Shown here in pieces: positions 14,867-22,166 of a stretch of DNA of 52,210 nt. The notes beneath the pieces were generated by a model, which did not search any database, had not been told where the DNA came from, and saw only the letters and a list, made by a program, of their open reading frames with translations. The DNA is from UBA1738 sp003453455 (GTDB lineage: Bacteria; Bacillota; Clostridia; UBA1381). Position 1 is the stretch's first letter. Every line of letters starts with the position of its first letter. The stretch covers positions 1 through 52,210 of the forward strand of contig CAMOOX010000002.1 in assembly GCA_946621875.1 (NCBI GenBank), written 5' to 3'. The position numbers and the translations under genes were made by a program.

Positions 14867-15604
14867 ATGGCTGATGTTTTTTTTATAAAAATTGCAGACC
14901 TTACTATAAGAATATCCCCTGTATATCCCCTTTCGGAAAAACTTTGCAAGGATTATATTGAAAAACCTTCGGAAAATCCCGATATTTCAGTTTATGTGAC
15001 AAAAGAGCTGCTACAAGCAGAGCTTGAAAAGGCACAAGAGCCTACACCCCCTGAGTATGCAGAATTCTTATACATTTACCGAACTATTGCAGAAAAACTC
15101 CCCGAGTTTGGCGCTTTTGTTTTTCACGGCGCGGCAATTTCATATAAAAACAGAGGGTATCTCTTTACCGCCCCCAGCGGAACGGGCAAAACCACACATA
15201 TCTGCCTTTGGCGCACATATATAGGAAAATCCGTTGATATAATAAACGGGGATAAGCCAATAATCAAGGTTACTGACGACGGCATTTTCATATGCTCAAC
15301 ACCCTGGGCAGGAAAAGAGGGCTGGCAGAAAAATCGTATTTTGCCCCTCTCCTGCGTGACTTTTTTGGAACGAAGCAAAGATCCGTTTATCCTGCAAATG
15401 AAAGCCCGGGATTGCCTTAAAAAAATTATGAACCAGGTATATATGCCAAAAAATGCTCAAAGTTTGGGACATACATTAGAGCTTATCGACAGAATTTTGG
15501 CATATATTCCCGTCTATCATCTCGGCTGCGACATTTCGGAAAAATCGGTGAAGGTTGCATTTGAGGGACTTACAAGGGAAGAATACAAAAAAACAGGAGC
15601 ATAG
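14867..15604 (+). CDS. HPr kinase-like P-loop protein
   Basis: 245 aa, starting 2 bases after mtaB. A Walker A motif APSGTGKTTH (about 102-111) follows FVFHGAAI, and later INGDKP and STPWAGKEG resemble the HPr kinase/PEP carboxykinase fold. The N-terminal ~80 residues are a separate small domain. Members of this loose family are seen as stand-alone kinases of unknown substrate. An HPr-like protein without His15 lies 1.5 kb away in a divergent gene and is a possible partner (inference). The stop codon sits in the loop of the shared terminator with the M18 gene. Confidence 0.6.
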   Translation: MADVFFIKIADLTIRISPVYPLSEKLCKDYIEKPSENPDISVYVTKELLQAELEKAQEPTPPEYAEFLYIYRTIAEKLPEFGAFVFHGAAISYKNRGYLFTAPSGTGKTTHICLWRTYIGKSVDIINGDKPIIKVTDDGIFICSTPWAGKEGWQKNRILPLSCVTFLERSKDPFILQMKARDCLKKIMNQVYMPKNAQSLGHTLELIDRILAYIPVYHLGCDISEKSVKVAFEGLTREEYKKTGA

Positions 15605-15616
15605 CTCCTGTTTTTT
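15588..15616. terminator. Bidirectional terminator inside two converging gene ends
   Basis: A 13-bp stem (15588-15600 with 15604-15616) around the three-base loop ATA. The stop codons of both converging genes lie within it. Confidence 0.85.
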
Positions 15617-17018
15617 AATCATTATAGAATGCAAGGTATGCCTTATATGCCATATAAATGTCGCCTTTTGCGGTAACTTCAAAAGGTGAGTGCATTGAAA
15701 GCACAGGCACTCCGCAGTCAACTACATTCATATTAAGGTTTGCAACATACTTTGCAATCGTTCCGCCGCCGCCTTTATCAACCTTGCCAAGCTCACAGCT
15801 CTGCCATACTACCCCGTTTTTATTCATAGTAGAGAGTATGTCGTGCATAAATTCGCTTGATGCATCGGAAGAACCCGATTTTCCGCCGGCTCCCGTGTAT
15901 TTCATAATAGCTATGCCTCGTCCTGCCAAAGCAGAGTTTTGTTTCTCAAACGCACCCTCATAATTCGGGTCGAGCGCTGCGCTGACATCGCTTGACATAC
16001 ACGCACTGTTCCTGATAACCCTGTTATACTCTATCATATCGCAATGACCTTTTAGCTTATATATCAGTTCAGCAACCGCCATATCAAAGAATTTTGACAT
16101 CATTCCCGTATTACCCTCAGAGCCGATTTCCTCTTTATCTACAAGCAGGCAAACCGCTGTTTTCTGTGGATTTTCTATATCGAAAATACTCTTTAAAGCG
16201 GTAAATGCACAAACTCTGTCATCCTGACCGTAGCTTCCGACAAATCCCATATCAAAGCCGACATTTTTAGCTTTGAAGCTTGGCACTATTTCAAGCTCCG
16301 CCGACAGGAATGATTCCTCTGTTATACCATAGGAAATATTTAAAATATTTAAGATATTCATCTTAACGCTGTTTTCTATCTCGCAGTCATTTACGCCCAT
16401 TCCGCCTACCAAAACATTTAATGCCTCGCCCTCTATTGCCTCTGACAATTTCTTTGACATCTGCTCGCGTGACAGGTGCGGAAGCAAGTCGGTAATACAA
16501 AATACAGGGTCGCCTTCCTTTTCGCCTATCCTGATTTCTACCTGCTCACCGTCTTTTGTGTAGCATACACCATGTATAGAAAGCGGGATTGCCGTCCACT
16601 GATATTTTTTGATACCTCCATAGTAGTGCGTTTTCAAAAGCGCCTGACCGTTTGATTCATAAAGGGGATTTTGCTTTAAATCAAGGCGCGGTGAATCAAT
16701 ATGCGCCCCGACTATATTGATACCTTTTTCTATATCGTCACTGCCGATAACGGCAAGCATAATATTTTTGTTTCTGTTTATAAAATAAACCTTATCCCCG
16801 GCTTTTAATGCTTCTTTATCATAAAAGCGTACAAATCCGTGGCTTTCCGCCATTTTTACAGCCTCTTTAACGCACTCGCGTTCAGTTTTTGCGTTATCCA
16901 AAAATTCCATATATTCATCGCACAAATCGAGCATTTCCCGCCTTTGTTCTGCGGTAAGTTCAGAATATACACTTTTTGTGCTGTATTTCAGTTTTTCGAG
17001 ATTTTCTTTGTTATTCAT
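15615..17018 (-). CDS. M18-family zinc aminopeptidase
   Basis: 467 aa. Family M18 motifs: GAHIDSPRLDLKQNPLYE (first metal His and Asp), THYYGGIKKYQW, DKEEIGSEGNTGM (catalytic and bridging Glu), and the C-terminal LSMHSPFE with the last metal His. M18 enzymes are dodecameric cytosolic aminopeptidases that remove acidic or neutral N-terminal residues from peptides. It has its own perfect sigma-A promoter, divergent from the glycosylase gene. Confidence 0.93.
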   Translation of the reverse strand: MNNKENLEKLKYSTKSVYSELTAEQRREMLDLCDEYMEFLDNAKTERECVKEAVKMAESHGFVRFYDKEALKAGDKVYFINRNKNIMLAVIGSDDIEKGINIVGAHIDSPRLDLKQNPLYESNGQALLKTHYYGGIKKYQWTAIPLSIHGVCYTKDGEQVEIRIGEKEGDPVFCITDLLPHLSREQMSKKLSEAIEGEALNVLVGGMGVNDCEIENSVKMNILNILNISYGITEESFLSAELEIVPSFKAKNVGFDMGFVGSYGQDDRVCAFTALKSIFDIENPQKTAVCLLVDKEEIGSEGNTGMMSKFFDMAVAELIYKLKGHCDMIEYNRVIRNSACMSSDVSAALDPNYEGAFEKQNSALAGRGIAIMKYTGAGGKSGSSDASSEFMHDILSTMNKNGVVWQSCELGKVDKGGGGTIAKYVANLNMNVVDCGVPVLSMHSPFEVTAKGDIYMAYKAYLAFYND

Positions 17019-17043
17019 TTAAATCACTCCTCACATCAGTTTT

Positions 17044-17072
17044 ATTATAGTTTTATTTACCTTCTTTGTCAA
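17044..17072 (-). promoter_or_regulatory. M18 aminopeptidase promoter
   Basis: Minus strand: TTGACA (17072-17067), 17-base spacer, TATAAT (17049-17044), a perfect consensus; leader about 19 bases with GAGGAG ahead of the start. Confidence 0.8.
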
Positions 17073-17099
17073 TTATTTTCAAAAAATATCGCCAAATTA

Positions 17100-17128
17100 T
17101 TGATAATTGAAAAAAAATGTGTTATACT
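17100..17128 (+). promoter_or_regulatory. Promoter of 8-oxoguanine glycosylase gene, nearly leaderless
   Basis: TTGATA (17100-17105), 17-base spacer, TATACT (17123-17128). The predicted start falls at about 17133-17138, on or just before the ATG at 17138. Confidence 0.65.
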
Positions 17129-17137
17129 GTAAGCGTT

Positions 17138-18010
17138 ATGAAAATTTGTGAAAAAAATAACGACATTATACTGGAAGATGTAAAAAGCTTTGACCTTTTT
17201 AATACTTTTAACTGCGGCCAATGCTTTCGCTGGAATTATGAAAACGACGGATTTTCAGGTATCGCTTTCGGCGAATTTCTTCACATCTGTCAGTCTGATG
17301 AGAAAATAGTATTTAAAAATACCAGTCTTGAAACCTTTAACCGCATATGGCGGCACTATTTTGATTTGGATCGCGATTATGAGAAAATTAAATCCGAGCT
17401 CTCGCGAGACAGCGTTTTAAAAACCGCAATAGACTTCGGCGGAGGAATAAGAATTCTTAATCAGGACGCATTTGAATGTCTTATTTCTTTCATAATTTCC
17501 GCAAGTAACAACATACCGCGTATAAAGGGAATTATTGAGCGATTGTGCCTTAATTTTGGCGAAAAAGTCGCTATATCAAGCGGTACATACTATAAATTCC
17601 CTACTGCGGATACGCTTGCATCGCTGTCACTTGATGATTTAGCCGTGATTAGGGCAGGTTTCCGCGATAAATACATATTAGCCGCGGCAAATGCGGTTAA
17701 AAGCGGTCAGATTGACCTTTTGGCGCTTAGAAATGCGTCCTTTGAATATGCAAAATCACAGCTCTTGCGCCTTCCGGGAGTTGGAGAAAAGGTAGCCTCC
17801 TGCATACTTTTATTCGGGCTTGGAAAGCACGAGGGATTTCCTGTTGATGTGTGGGTGAAGCGCATTATGGAATACTGCTATTTTGATAATGAGCAGACAA
17901 AGGAAACAATTTCTGAATTTGCCAAAGACAAATTCGGTAGCTTGGGAGGCTTTGCCCAGCAATACCTGTTCTATTGGGCAAGAGAAAATAAGATTGGGAT
18001 AAAAGAATGA
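17138..18010 (+). CDS. ogg: 8-oxoguanine DNA glycosylase/AP lyase
   Basis: 290 aa from the ATG at 17138. N-terminal domain has FNTFNCGQCFRW; the HhH-GPD domain has LPGVGEKVASC with catalytic Lys218 and FPVDVWVKR with Asp237, matching Lys249 and Asp268 of human OGG1. It excises 8-oxoguanine opposite C and nicks the strand. There is no ribosome site, and the promoter places the start almost at the ATG, so the message is probably leaderless. It overlaps the next gene by 4 bases (ATGA). Confidence 0.92.
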   Translation: MKICEKNNDIILEDVKSFDLFNTFNCGQCFRWNYENDGFSGIAFGEFLHICQSDEKIVFKNTSLETFNRIWRHYFDLDRDYEKIKSELSRDSVLKTAIDFGGGIRILNQDAFECLISFIISASNNIPRIKGIIERLCLNFGEKVAISSGTYYKFPTADTLASLSLDDLAVIRAGFRDKYILAAANAVKSGQIDLLALRNASFEYAKSQLLRLPGVGEKVASCILLFGLGKHEGFPVDVWVKRIMEYCYFDNEQTKETISEFAKDKFGSLGGFAQQYLFYWARENKIGIKE

Positions 18011-18603
18011 TAAAAGAATTCAAAAAATCTATTGGATATATATGTCCTTGCTGTTCAACCATTACAGTACGGAATATCAATATTTTCGATTTTTCGGAAA
18101 GTGCTTGTGCGGAATTTCCATGCACAAACAGTATGTGTAAAAGCCCGAGCATTCGGGTTTCCTCAAAAAAGGACAAGTATGCAATAAGCGTACATTGTCC
18201 CATATGCGATGAAATACACCTTTATAATATTCGTAAAATTACTCTGTGGCATAACGATTTCTTTGTTCTGCGCTGCCCTGAATCGGGGTTTGGCGTCCTG
18301 TTTATAGGGTCCGATAAAAGGATCCGCAACGAGATTGCCGACCAAGAAAGTCTTATAGGCGAGCTTGAAGAAGATTTTACGGTTGGCGAAGAGCTTTCAA
18401 TAATTTTTGAATCGGTTGAGCATATAAATTCACTTGCAAAAAGTGACAAAATTTTTTGCACCTGCGGCAGCCACAATATAGCAATAGAAATTGATAATGA
18501 TTTCATAACCCTTTATTGCCGTGACTGTAAGGCAAAAAGGGAAATCAAAACCGATGCCGCATCACTTGAAGAATTGCTAAAAATGAGCACTATTGTGCTT
18601 TGA
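18007..18603 (+). CDS. Cys-rich zinc-ribbon-like protein of unknown function
   Basis: 198 aa. I do not recognise a named family. Six Cys pairs are visible: CPCC near 13, a spaced C...C pair near 32-42, CPIC near 62, CTCG near 150 and CRDC near 170, which suggests two or three zinc ribbons separated by an acidic helical stretch (about 105-140). No signal peptide. It is translationally coupled to the glycosylase by a 4-base overlap and is followed by the aldolase gene, so a nucleic-acid-linked role is possible but unproven. Confidence 0.7.
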   Translation: MIKEFKKSIGYICPCCSTITVRNINIFDFSESACAEFPCTNSMCKSPSIRVSSKKDKYAISVHCPICDEIHLYNIRKITLWHNDFFVLRCPESGFGVLFIGSDKRIRNEIADQESLIGELEEDFTVGEELSIIFESVEHINSLAKSDKIFCTCGSHNIAIEIDNDFITLYCRDCKAKREIKTDAASLEELLKMSTIVL

Positions 18604-18628
18604 TAAATATTTAAGGAGGATTTTTATT

Positions 18629-19492
18629 ATGTTGGTTTCAGCAACGGAAATGTTGAAAAAGGCAGTGGCAGGAAAATATGCCGTAGGTCAGTTTAACATC
18701 AACAATCTTGAATGGACAAAATCCATTCTGGGGGCTGCACAGGAGAATAATTCACCCGTTATTTTAGGTGTTTCAGAGGGTGCAGGAAAATATATGACAG
18801 GGTTTAAGACCGTCTCCGCTATGGTTTCGGCTATGACAGAAGAAATGGGTATTACTGTTCCCGTGGCACTTCACTTAGACCACGGTACCTACGATGGTGC
18901 ATATAAATGTATTGAGGCAGGTTTTTCCTCAATAATGTTTGACGGCTCACACTATCCGATAGATGAAAATATTGAAAAAACTCGCGAATTAGTCGATGTT
19001 TGCCACAAAAAGGGCATTTCAATAGAAGCAGAAGTAGGCGCGATAGGTGGCGAAGAGGACGGCGTAGTCGGCGGAGGCGAGGTTGCAGACCCGGCTGAAT
19101 GTAAAATGATTGCAGACCTCGGTATCGACTTTTTGGCGGCAGGTATCGGCAATATCCATGGCAAATACCCTGAAAACTGGCAGGGACTTAATTTTGATGT
19201 TCTTGCGCAAATAAAGGAAAAAATCGGTGATCTTCCGCTTGTTTTGCACGGCGGCACAGGTATTCCTGCCGATATGATTAAGAAGGCAATTTCCTTAGGC
19301 GTTGCAAAAATCAATGTAAATACAGAGTGTCAGCTCTACTTCCAGGAAGCTACAAGAAAATATATTGAAGAAGGCAAGGACTTAGTTGGCAAAGGCTTTG
19401 ACCCGAGGAAGCTTTTAGCTCCCGGCTGCGAAGCAATAAAAACTATCGTGAAAGAAAAGATGGAGCTTTTCGGTTCGGTAGGCAAAGCATAA
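18629..19492 (+). CDS. fba: Class II fructose-1,6-bisphosphate aldolase
   Basis: 287 aa from the ATG at 18629, preceded by AAGGAGGA. Zn-dependent class II family: LHLDHG (catalytic Asp and zinc His), EAEVGAIGGEEDGV, GIGNIHGKY (zinc His), VLHGGTGIP (zinc His) and the phosphate-binding KINVNTECQ. Splits fructose 1,6-bisphosphate into dihydroxyacetone phosphate and glyceraldehyde 3-phosphate in glycolysis. Its ribosome site overlaps the end of the upstream gene; a strong terminator follows. Confidence 0.94.
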   Translation: MLVSATEMLKKAVAGKYAVGQFNINNLEWTKSILGAAQENNSPVILGVSEGAGKYMTGFKTVSAMVSAMTEEMGITVPVALHLDHGTYDGAYKCIEAGFSSIMFDGSHYPIDENIEKTRELVDVCHKKGISIEAEVGAIGGEEDGVVGGGEVADPAECKMIADLGIDFLAAGIGNIHGKYPENWQGLNFDVLAQIKEKIGDLPLVLHGGTGIPADMIKKAISLGVAKINVNTECQLYFQEATRKYIEEGKDLVGKGFDPRKLLAPGCEAIKTIVKEKMELFGSVGKA

Positions 19493-19512
19493 TTGATAAA
19501 AAATACAGTATG

Positions 19513-19543
19513 CGGACTATTTTTCGGAATAGTCCGTTTTTTT
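19513..19543 (+). terminator. fba terminator
   Basis: CGGACTATT pairs with AATAGTCCG around TTTCGG, followed by seven T. Confidence 0.9.
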
Positions 19544-19571
19544 CGCCCATATTATAGTAACGGGTGATAAA

Positions 19572-20420
19572 ATGAAGCTAAAAAGGGCAGTATTTTTTTT
19601 GATAATAATCCTTTTTGCCCTCACTGGGCTTAGAAGTGTTAAAACCTCAATACCTGTTTTTAACATCACAAACGGCATAAAACTTCCTGTTTTAATGTAC
19701 CACAGCATTTGTTCCGATGCGTCAAAAACCGGAAAATATGTGCTTACCCCAAAAGCATTTGAAGATGATATGAAATACTTAAAAAATCAGGGGTACACGG
19801 CAATTTCAGCAAAACAACTGATAAAATATGTTTACTTAGGGGAGGATTTACCCGAAAAGCCCATTATTCTCACCTTTGACGACGGTATGTATAACAACAA
19901 GGAATATGTCCTGCCTATTCTTGAAAAATACGATTTTTGCGCTGTTTTTTCGATTGTAGGCAGCTATACCGATGAATATACCGAAAATAATATCGTAAAT
20001 CCCGATTACAGTTATTTAAGATGGTCGGATATCTGCTTGCTGTCAGAAAATCCGCGTATAGAGTTCGGTAATCATTCCTACGCATTTCATTCAATTTCGC
20101 GTAAGCGTTACGGCACCAAGAAAAACAAAAATGAGAGCCTTTTAGATTATATCAACGCCTTTTATCAGGACACAGAAAAATTGCAGTCGAAATTTTTTTC
20201 AAGCTGCAATTTTAAACCTATTATTTATACATATCCTTTTGGTAGTTACAGTAAAGAAAGTCTCAGAGTACTCAAAAAAATGGGATTTTTAGTCACCTTT
20301 TCCTGCTTTGAGGGAGTAAATACCATAACCCACGACGCAGACTGCCTGTTTATGTTAAAGCGCTACAACCGTGATGGCAGGATTTCTACCTCTGCATTTT
20401 TTTCTAAGCTGAAACTTTAA
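19572..20420 (+). CDS. Membrane-anchored polysaccharide deacetylase (NodB-like)
   Basis: 282 aa. An N-terminal hydrophobic segment (about 5-24) without a clear cleavage site suggests a signal anchor. The NodB domain has LPVLMYHSI, TFDDG (Asp103 base, Asp104 metal) and GNHSYAFHS, a metal-binding motif of the NH[ST]xxxH type, plus FGSYS. Such enzymes remove N-acetyl groups from peptidoglycan or other surface glycans. Its stop codon overlaps, in the convergent direction, the stop of the fumarase gene. Confidence 0.88.
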   Translation: MKLKRAVFFLIIILFALTGLRSVKTSIPVFNITNGIKLPVLMYHSICSDASKTGKYVLTPKAFEDDMKYLKNQGYTAISAKQLIKYVYLGEDLPEKPIILTFDDGMYNNKEYVLPILEKYDFCAVFSIVGSYTDEYTENNIVNPDYSYLRWSDICLLSENPRIEFGNHSYAFHSISRKRYGTKKNKNESLLDYINAFYQDTEKLQSKFFSSCNFKPIIYTYPFGSYSKESLRVLKKMGFLVTFSCFEGVNTITHDADCLFMLKRYNRDGRISTSAFFSKLKL

Positions 20421-20974
20421 TCCTTTTGGTAAAGTGTTTGCGATATTTTATAAAAATCGTTCCCAAAAGCGTCCGCAAGCACAGTACAGGGAAAATCTTC
20501 AACAAAAAGCCGTCTTATTGCCTCCGTACCCAAATCAGGGTATGCGATAATCTCCGCTTTTTTTATCGAGTCGGCAATAAGCGCTCCGCAGCCTCCTGCC
20601 GCACCGAGATAGAGACATTTATTGCGAACGATAGCATCTAAAACAGCTTTTCCCCGTCCGCCCTTGCCTATCATAATTTTAAGACCATTATCCAATAAAA
20701 GGGGCGAATATGCGTCCATTCTGCCCGATGTTGTAGGACCGCAAGAACCGATTATTTCACCCTGTTTTGCAGGGCATGGTCCTGCATAATATATCGCCTG
20801 ACCTTTTATATCAAACGGAAATCCTTTGCCGGCGGCAAAATCTTCACACATTCTTTTGTGCGCCGCATCACGGGCTGTGTATAAAACTCCTGAAAGCAGG
20901 AGATTGTCCCCTGCTTTCAGGCTCAATATATGTTCTTCTGTGAGTTCCCCTATGGATAGTTTTATATTCTTCAT
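20417..20974 (-). CDS. Fumarate hydratase class I, beta (C-terminal) subunit
   Basis: 185 aa. Matches the swivelling C-terminal domain of Fe-S fumarase/tartrate dehydratase: AGDNLLLSGVLYTARDAAHKR (in two parts), YAGPCPA, GSCGPTTSGRMD, GKGG and GAAGGCGAL. Two-subunit class I hydratases need an alpha subunit carrying the 4Fe-4S cluster, normally encoded directly upstream. Here dnaJ is upstream, overlapping by 4 bases, so the partner must be elsewhere or the protein has another role. Confidence 0.88.
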   Translation of the reverse strand: MKNIKLSIGELTEEHILSLKAGDNLLLSGVLYTARDAAHKRMCEDFAAGKGFPFDIKGQAIYYAGPCPAKQGEIIGSCGPTTSGRMDAYSPLLLDNGLKIMIGKGGRGKAVLDAIVRNKCLYLGAAGGCGALIADSIKKAEIIAYPDLGTEAIRRLFVEDFPCTVLADAFGNDFYKISQTLYQKD

Positions 20975-22107
20975 TTGAAAATTTCCTTCATTGTATCAAT
21001 AAAGCCTTTTCTCTTCCTATAATTCTTTTCCTCAGTAATGCCTTCAAACTGGCGCAAAAGTTCCTTCTGCCTTGCAGAAAGGTTTTTAGGCGTTTCAATC
21101 TCTACTTTTACATATTGGTCGCCTCTTCCCTTGCCTCTTATATAGGGAATGCCCTTTCCGCGAAGCCTGAACACGCTTCCTGTCTGTGTTTCCTGCGGTA
21201 TATCATACTCTACAACACCGCTGATTGTAGGCACTTTAATAGTTGCGCCAAGCACTGCCTGAACAAAGGTTATCGGCATAGTGATATAAACATCAAATTC
21301 ATCACGCGTAAATATTTCGTGCTTTTTAATGCGTATCGTAAGCAGTAAGTCACCTGTCGGACCGCCCTTTGCACCGGGCTCACCGCCGCCTGAAATCTGC
21401 ATTGTCTGCCCATCATTTATTCCCTGCGGAATATCCACCTCTATGGTGCGCTGACGCCGTACCCTTCCGCTGCCGTGACAGCTTGAGCACGGGTCTTTTA
21501 TTATCTTTCCGCTGCCGTGACATTCGGGACAAGTGGTGACATTTCGCATATATCCCAAAGGCGTTCTCGTTTGCGTTGTAACCTGACCGCTGCCTCCGCA
21601 CCTTGTACAAGTCTGGGGATTTGTACCGGGTTTTGCGCCGCTGCCGTGACAGGTTTCGCAAGCCTCCATCTTATTTAAAGTTATTTTTTTCTTGCAACCA
21701 AATGCAGCCTCTTCAAAGGTAAGCTCTATAATCTGGCGAATATCCGCACCTCGCTTTGGTCCGTTACGGCGTGAAGAACCGCCGCCAAATCCAAAACCGC
21801 CGAAAATATCGGAAAATATATCACCAAAATCGCCAAAGCCATCAAAGCCTCCGCCACCTGCACCGCCGCTAAAGTTCGGATCTACTCCTGCGTGTCCGAA
21901 TTGGTCATAGCGTGCTTTTTTGTCACTGTCAGAAAGCACCTCATAAGCCTCGTTTATCTCTTTAAACTTTGCCTCAGCAGCCTTATCACCGGGATGTAAA
22001 TCGGGATGATATTTTTTTGCCTCTTTTCTGTATGCTTTCTTTATTTCATCGGCGGACGCACCCTTTGAAACGCCCAAAACCTCATAATAATCTCTTTTAT
22101 CTGCCAC
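20971..22107 (-). CDS. dnaJ: Chaperone DnaJ
   Basis: 378 aa, full-length type I DnaJ. J domain 1-70 with the HPD triad in YHPDLHPG; Gly/Phe-rich linker (about 75-120); four CxxCxGxG zinc repeats (CETCHGSG, CTRCGGSG, CPECHGSG, CSSCHGSG); C-terminal substrate domains. Stimulates DnaK ATPase and delivers unfolded clients. Starts at GTG with GAGGTGAGG upstream. A hairpin between dnaK and dnaJ may lower dnaJ output. Confidence 0.97.
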   Translation of the reverse strand: MADKRDYYEVLGVSKGASADEIKKAYRKEAKKYHPDLHPGDKAAEAKFKEINEAYEVLSDSDKKARYDQFGHAGVDPNFSGGAGGGGFDGFGDFGDIFSDIFGGFGFGGGSSRRNGPKRGADIRQIIELTFEEAAFGCKKKITLNKMEACETCHGSGAKPGTNPQTCTRCGGSGQVTTQTRTPLGYMRNVTTCPECHGSGKIIKDPCSSCHGSGRVRRQRTIEVDIPQGINDGQTMQISGGGEPGAKGGPTGDLLLTIRIKKHEIFTRDEFDVYITMPITFVQAVLGATIKVPTISGVVEYDIPQETQTGSVFRLRGKGIPYIRGKGRGDQYVKVEIETPKNLSARQKELLRQFEGITEEKNYRKRKGFIDTMKEIFK

Positions 22108-22137
22108 TTAGCCTCACCTCATAAAATACTGAGAAAA

Positions 22138-22157
22138 GGGCGGAGGTTTCTCCACCC
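22138..22157 (-). terminator. Hairpin between dnaK and dnaJ (attenuator or processing site)
   Basis: GGGCGGAG pairs with CTCCACCC around GTTT; on the minus strand it is followed by TTTTC. A partial terminator here would set the dnaK to dnaJ ratio. Confidence 0.55.
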
Positions 22158-22166
22158 TTACAATAA

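Noticed and set aside
17117..17137. An upstream ATG start for the 8-oxoguanine glycosylase
   Set aside because: It lies upstream of the -10 of the only good promoter, and the added residues do not belong to the family.
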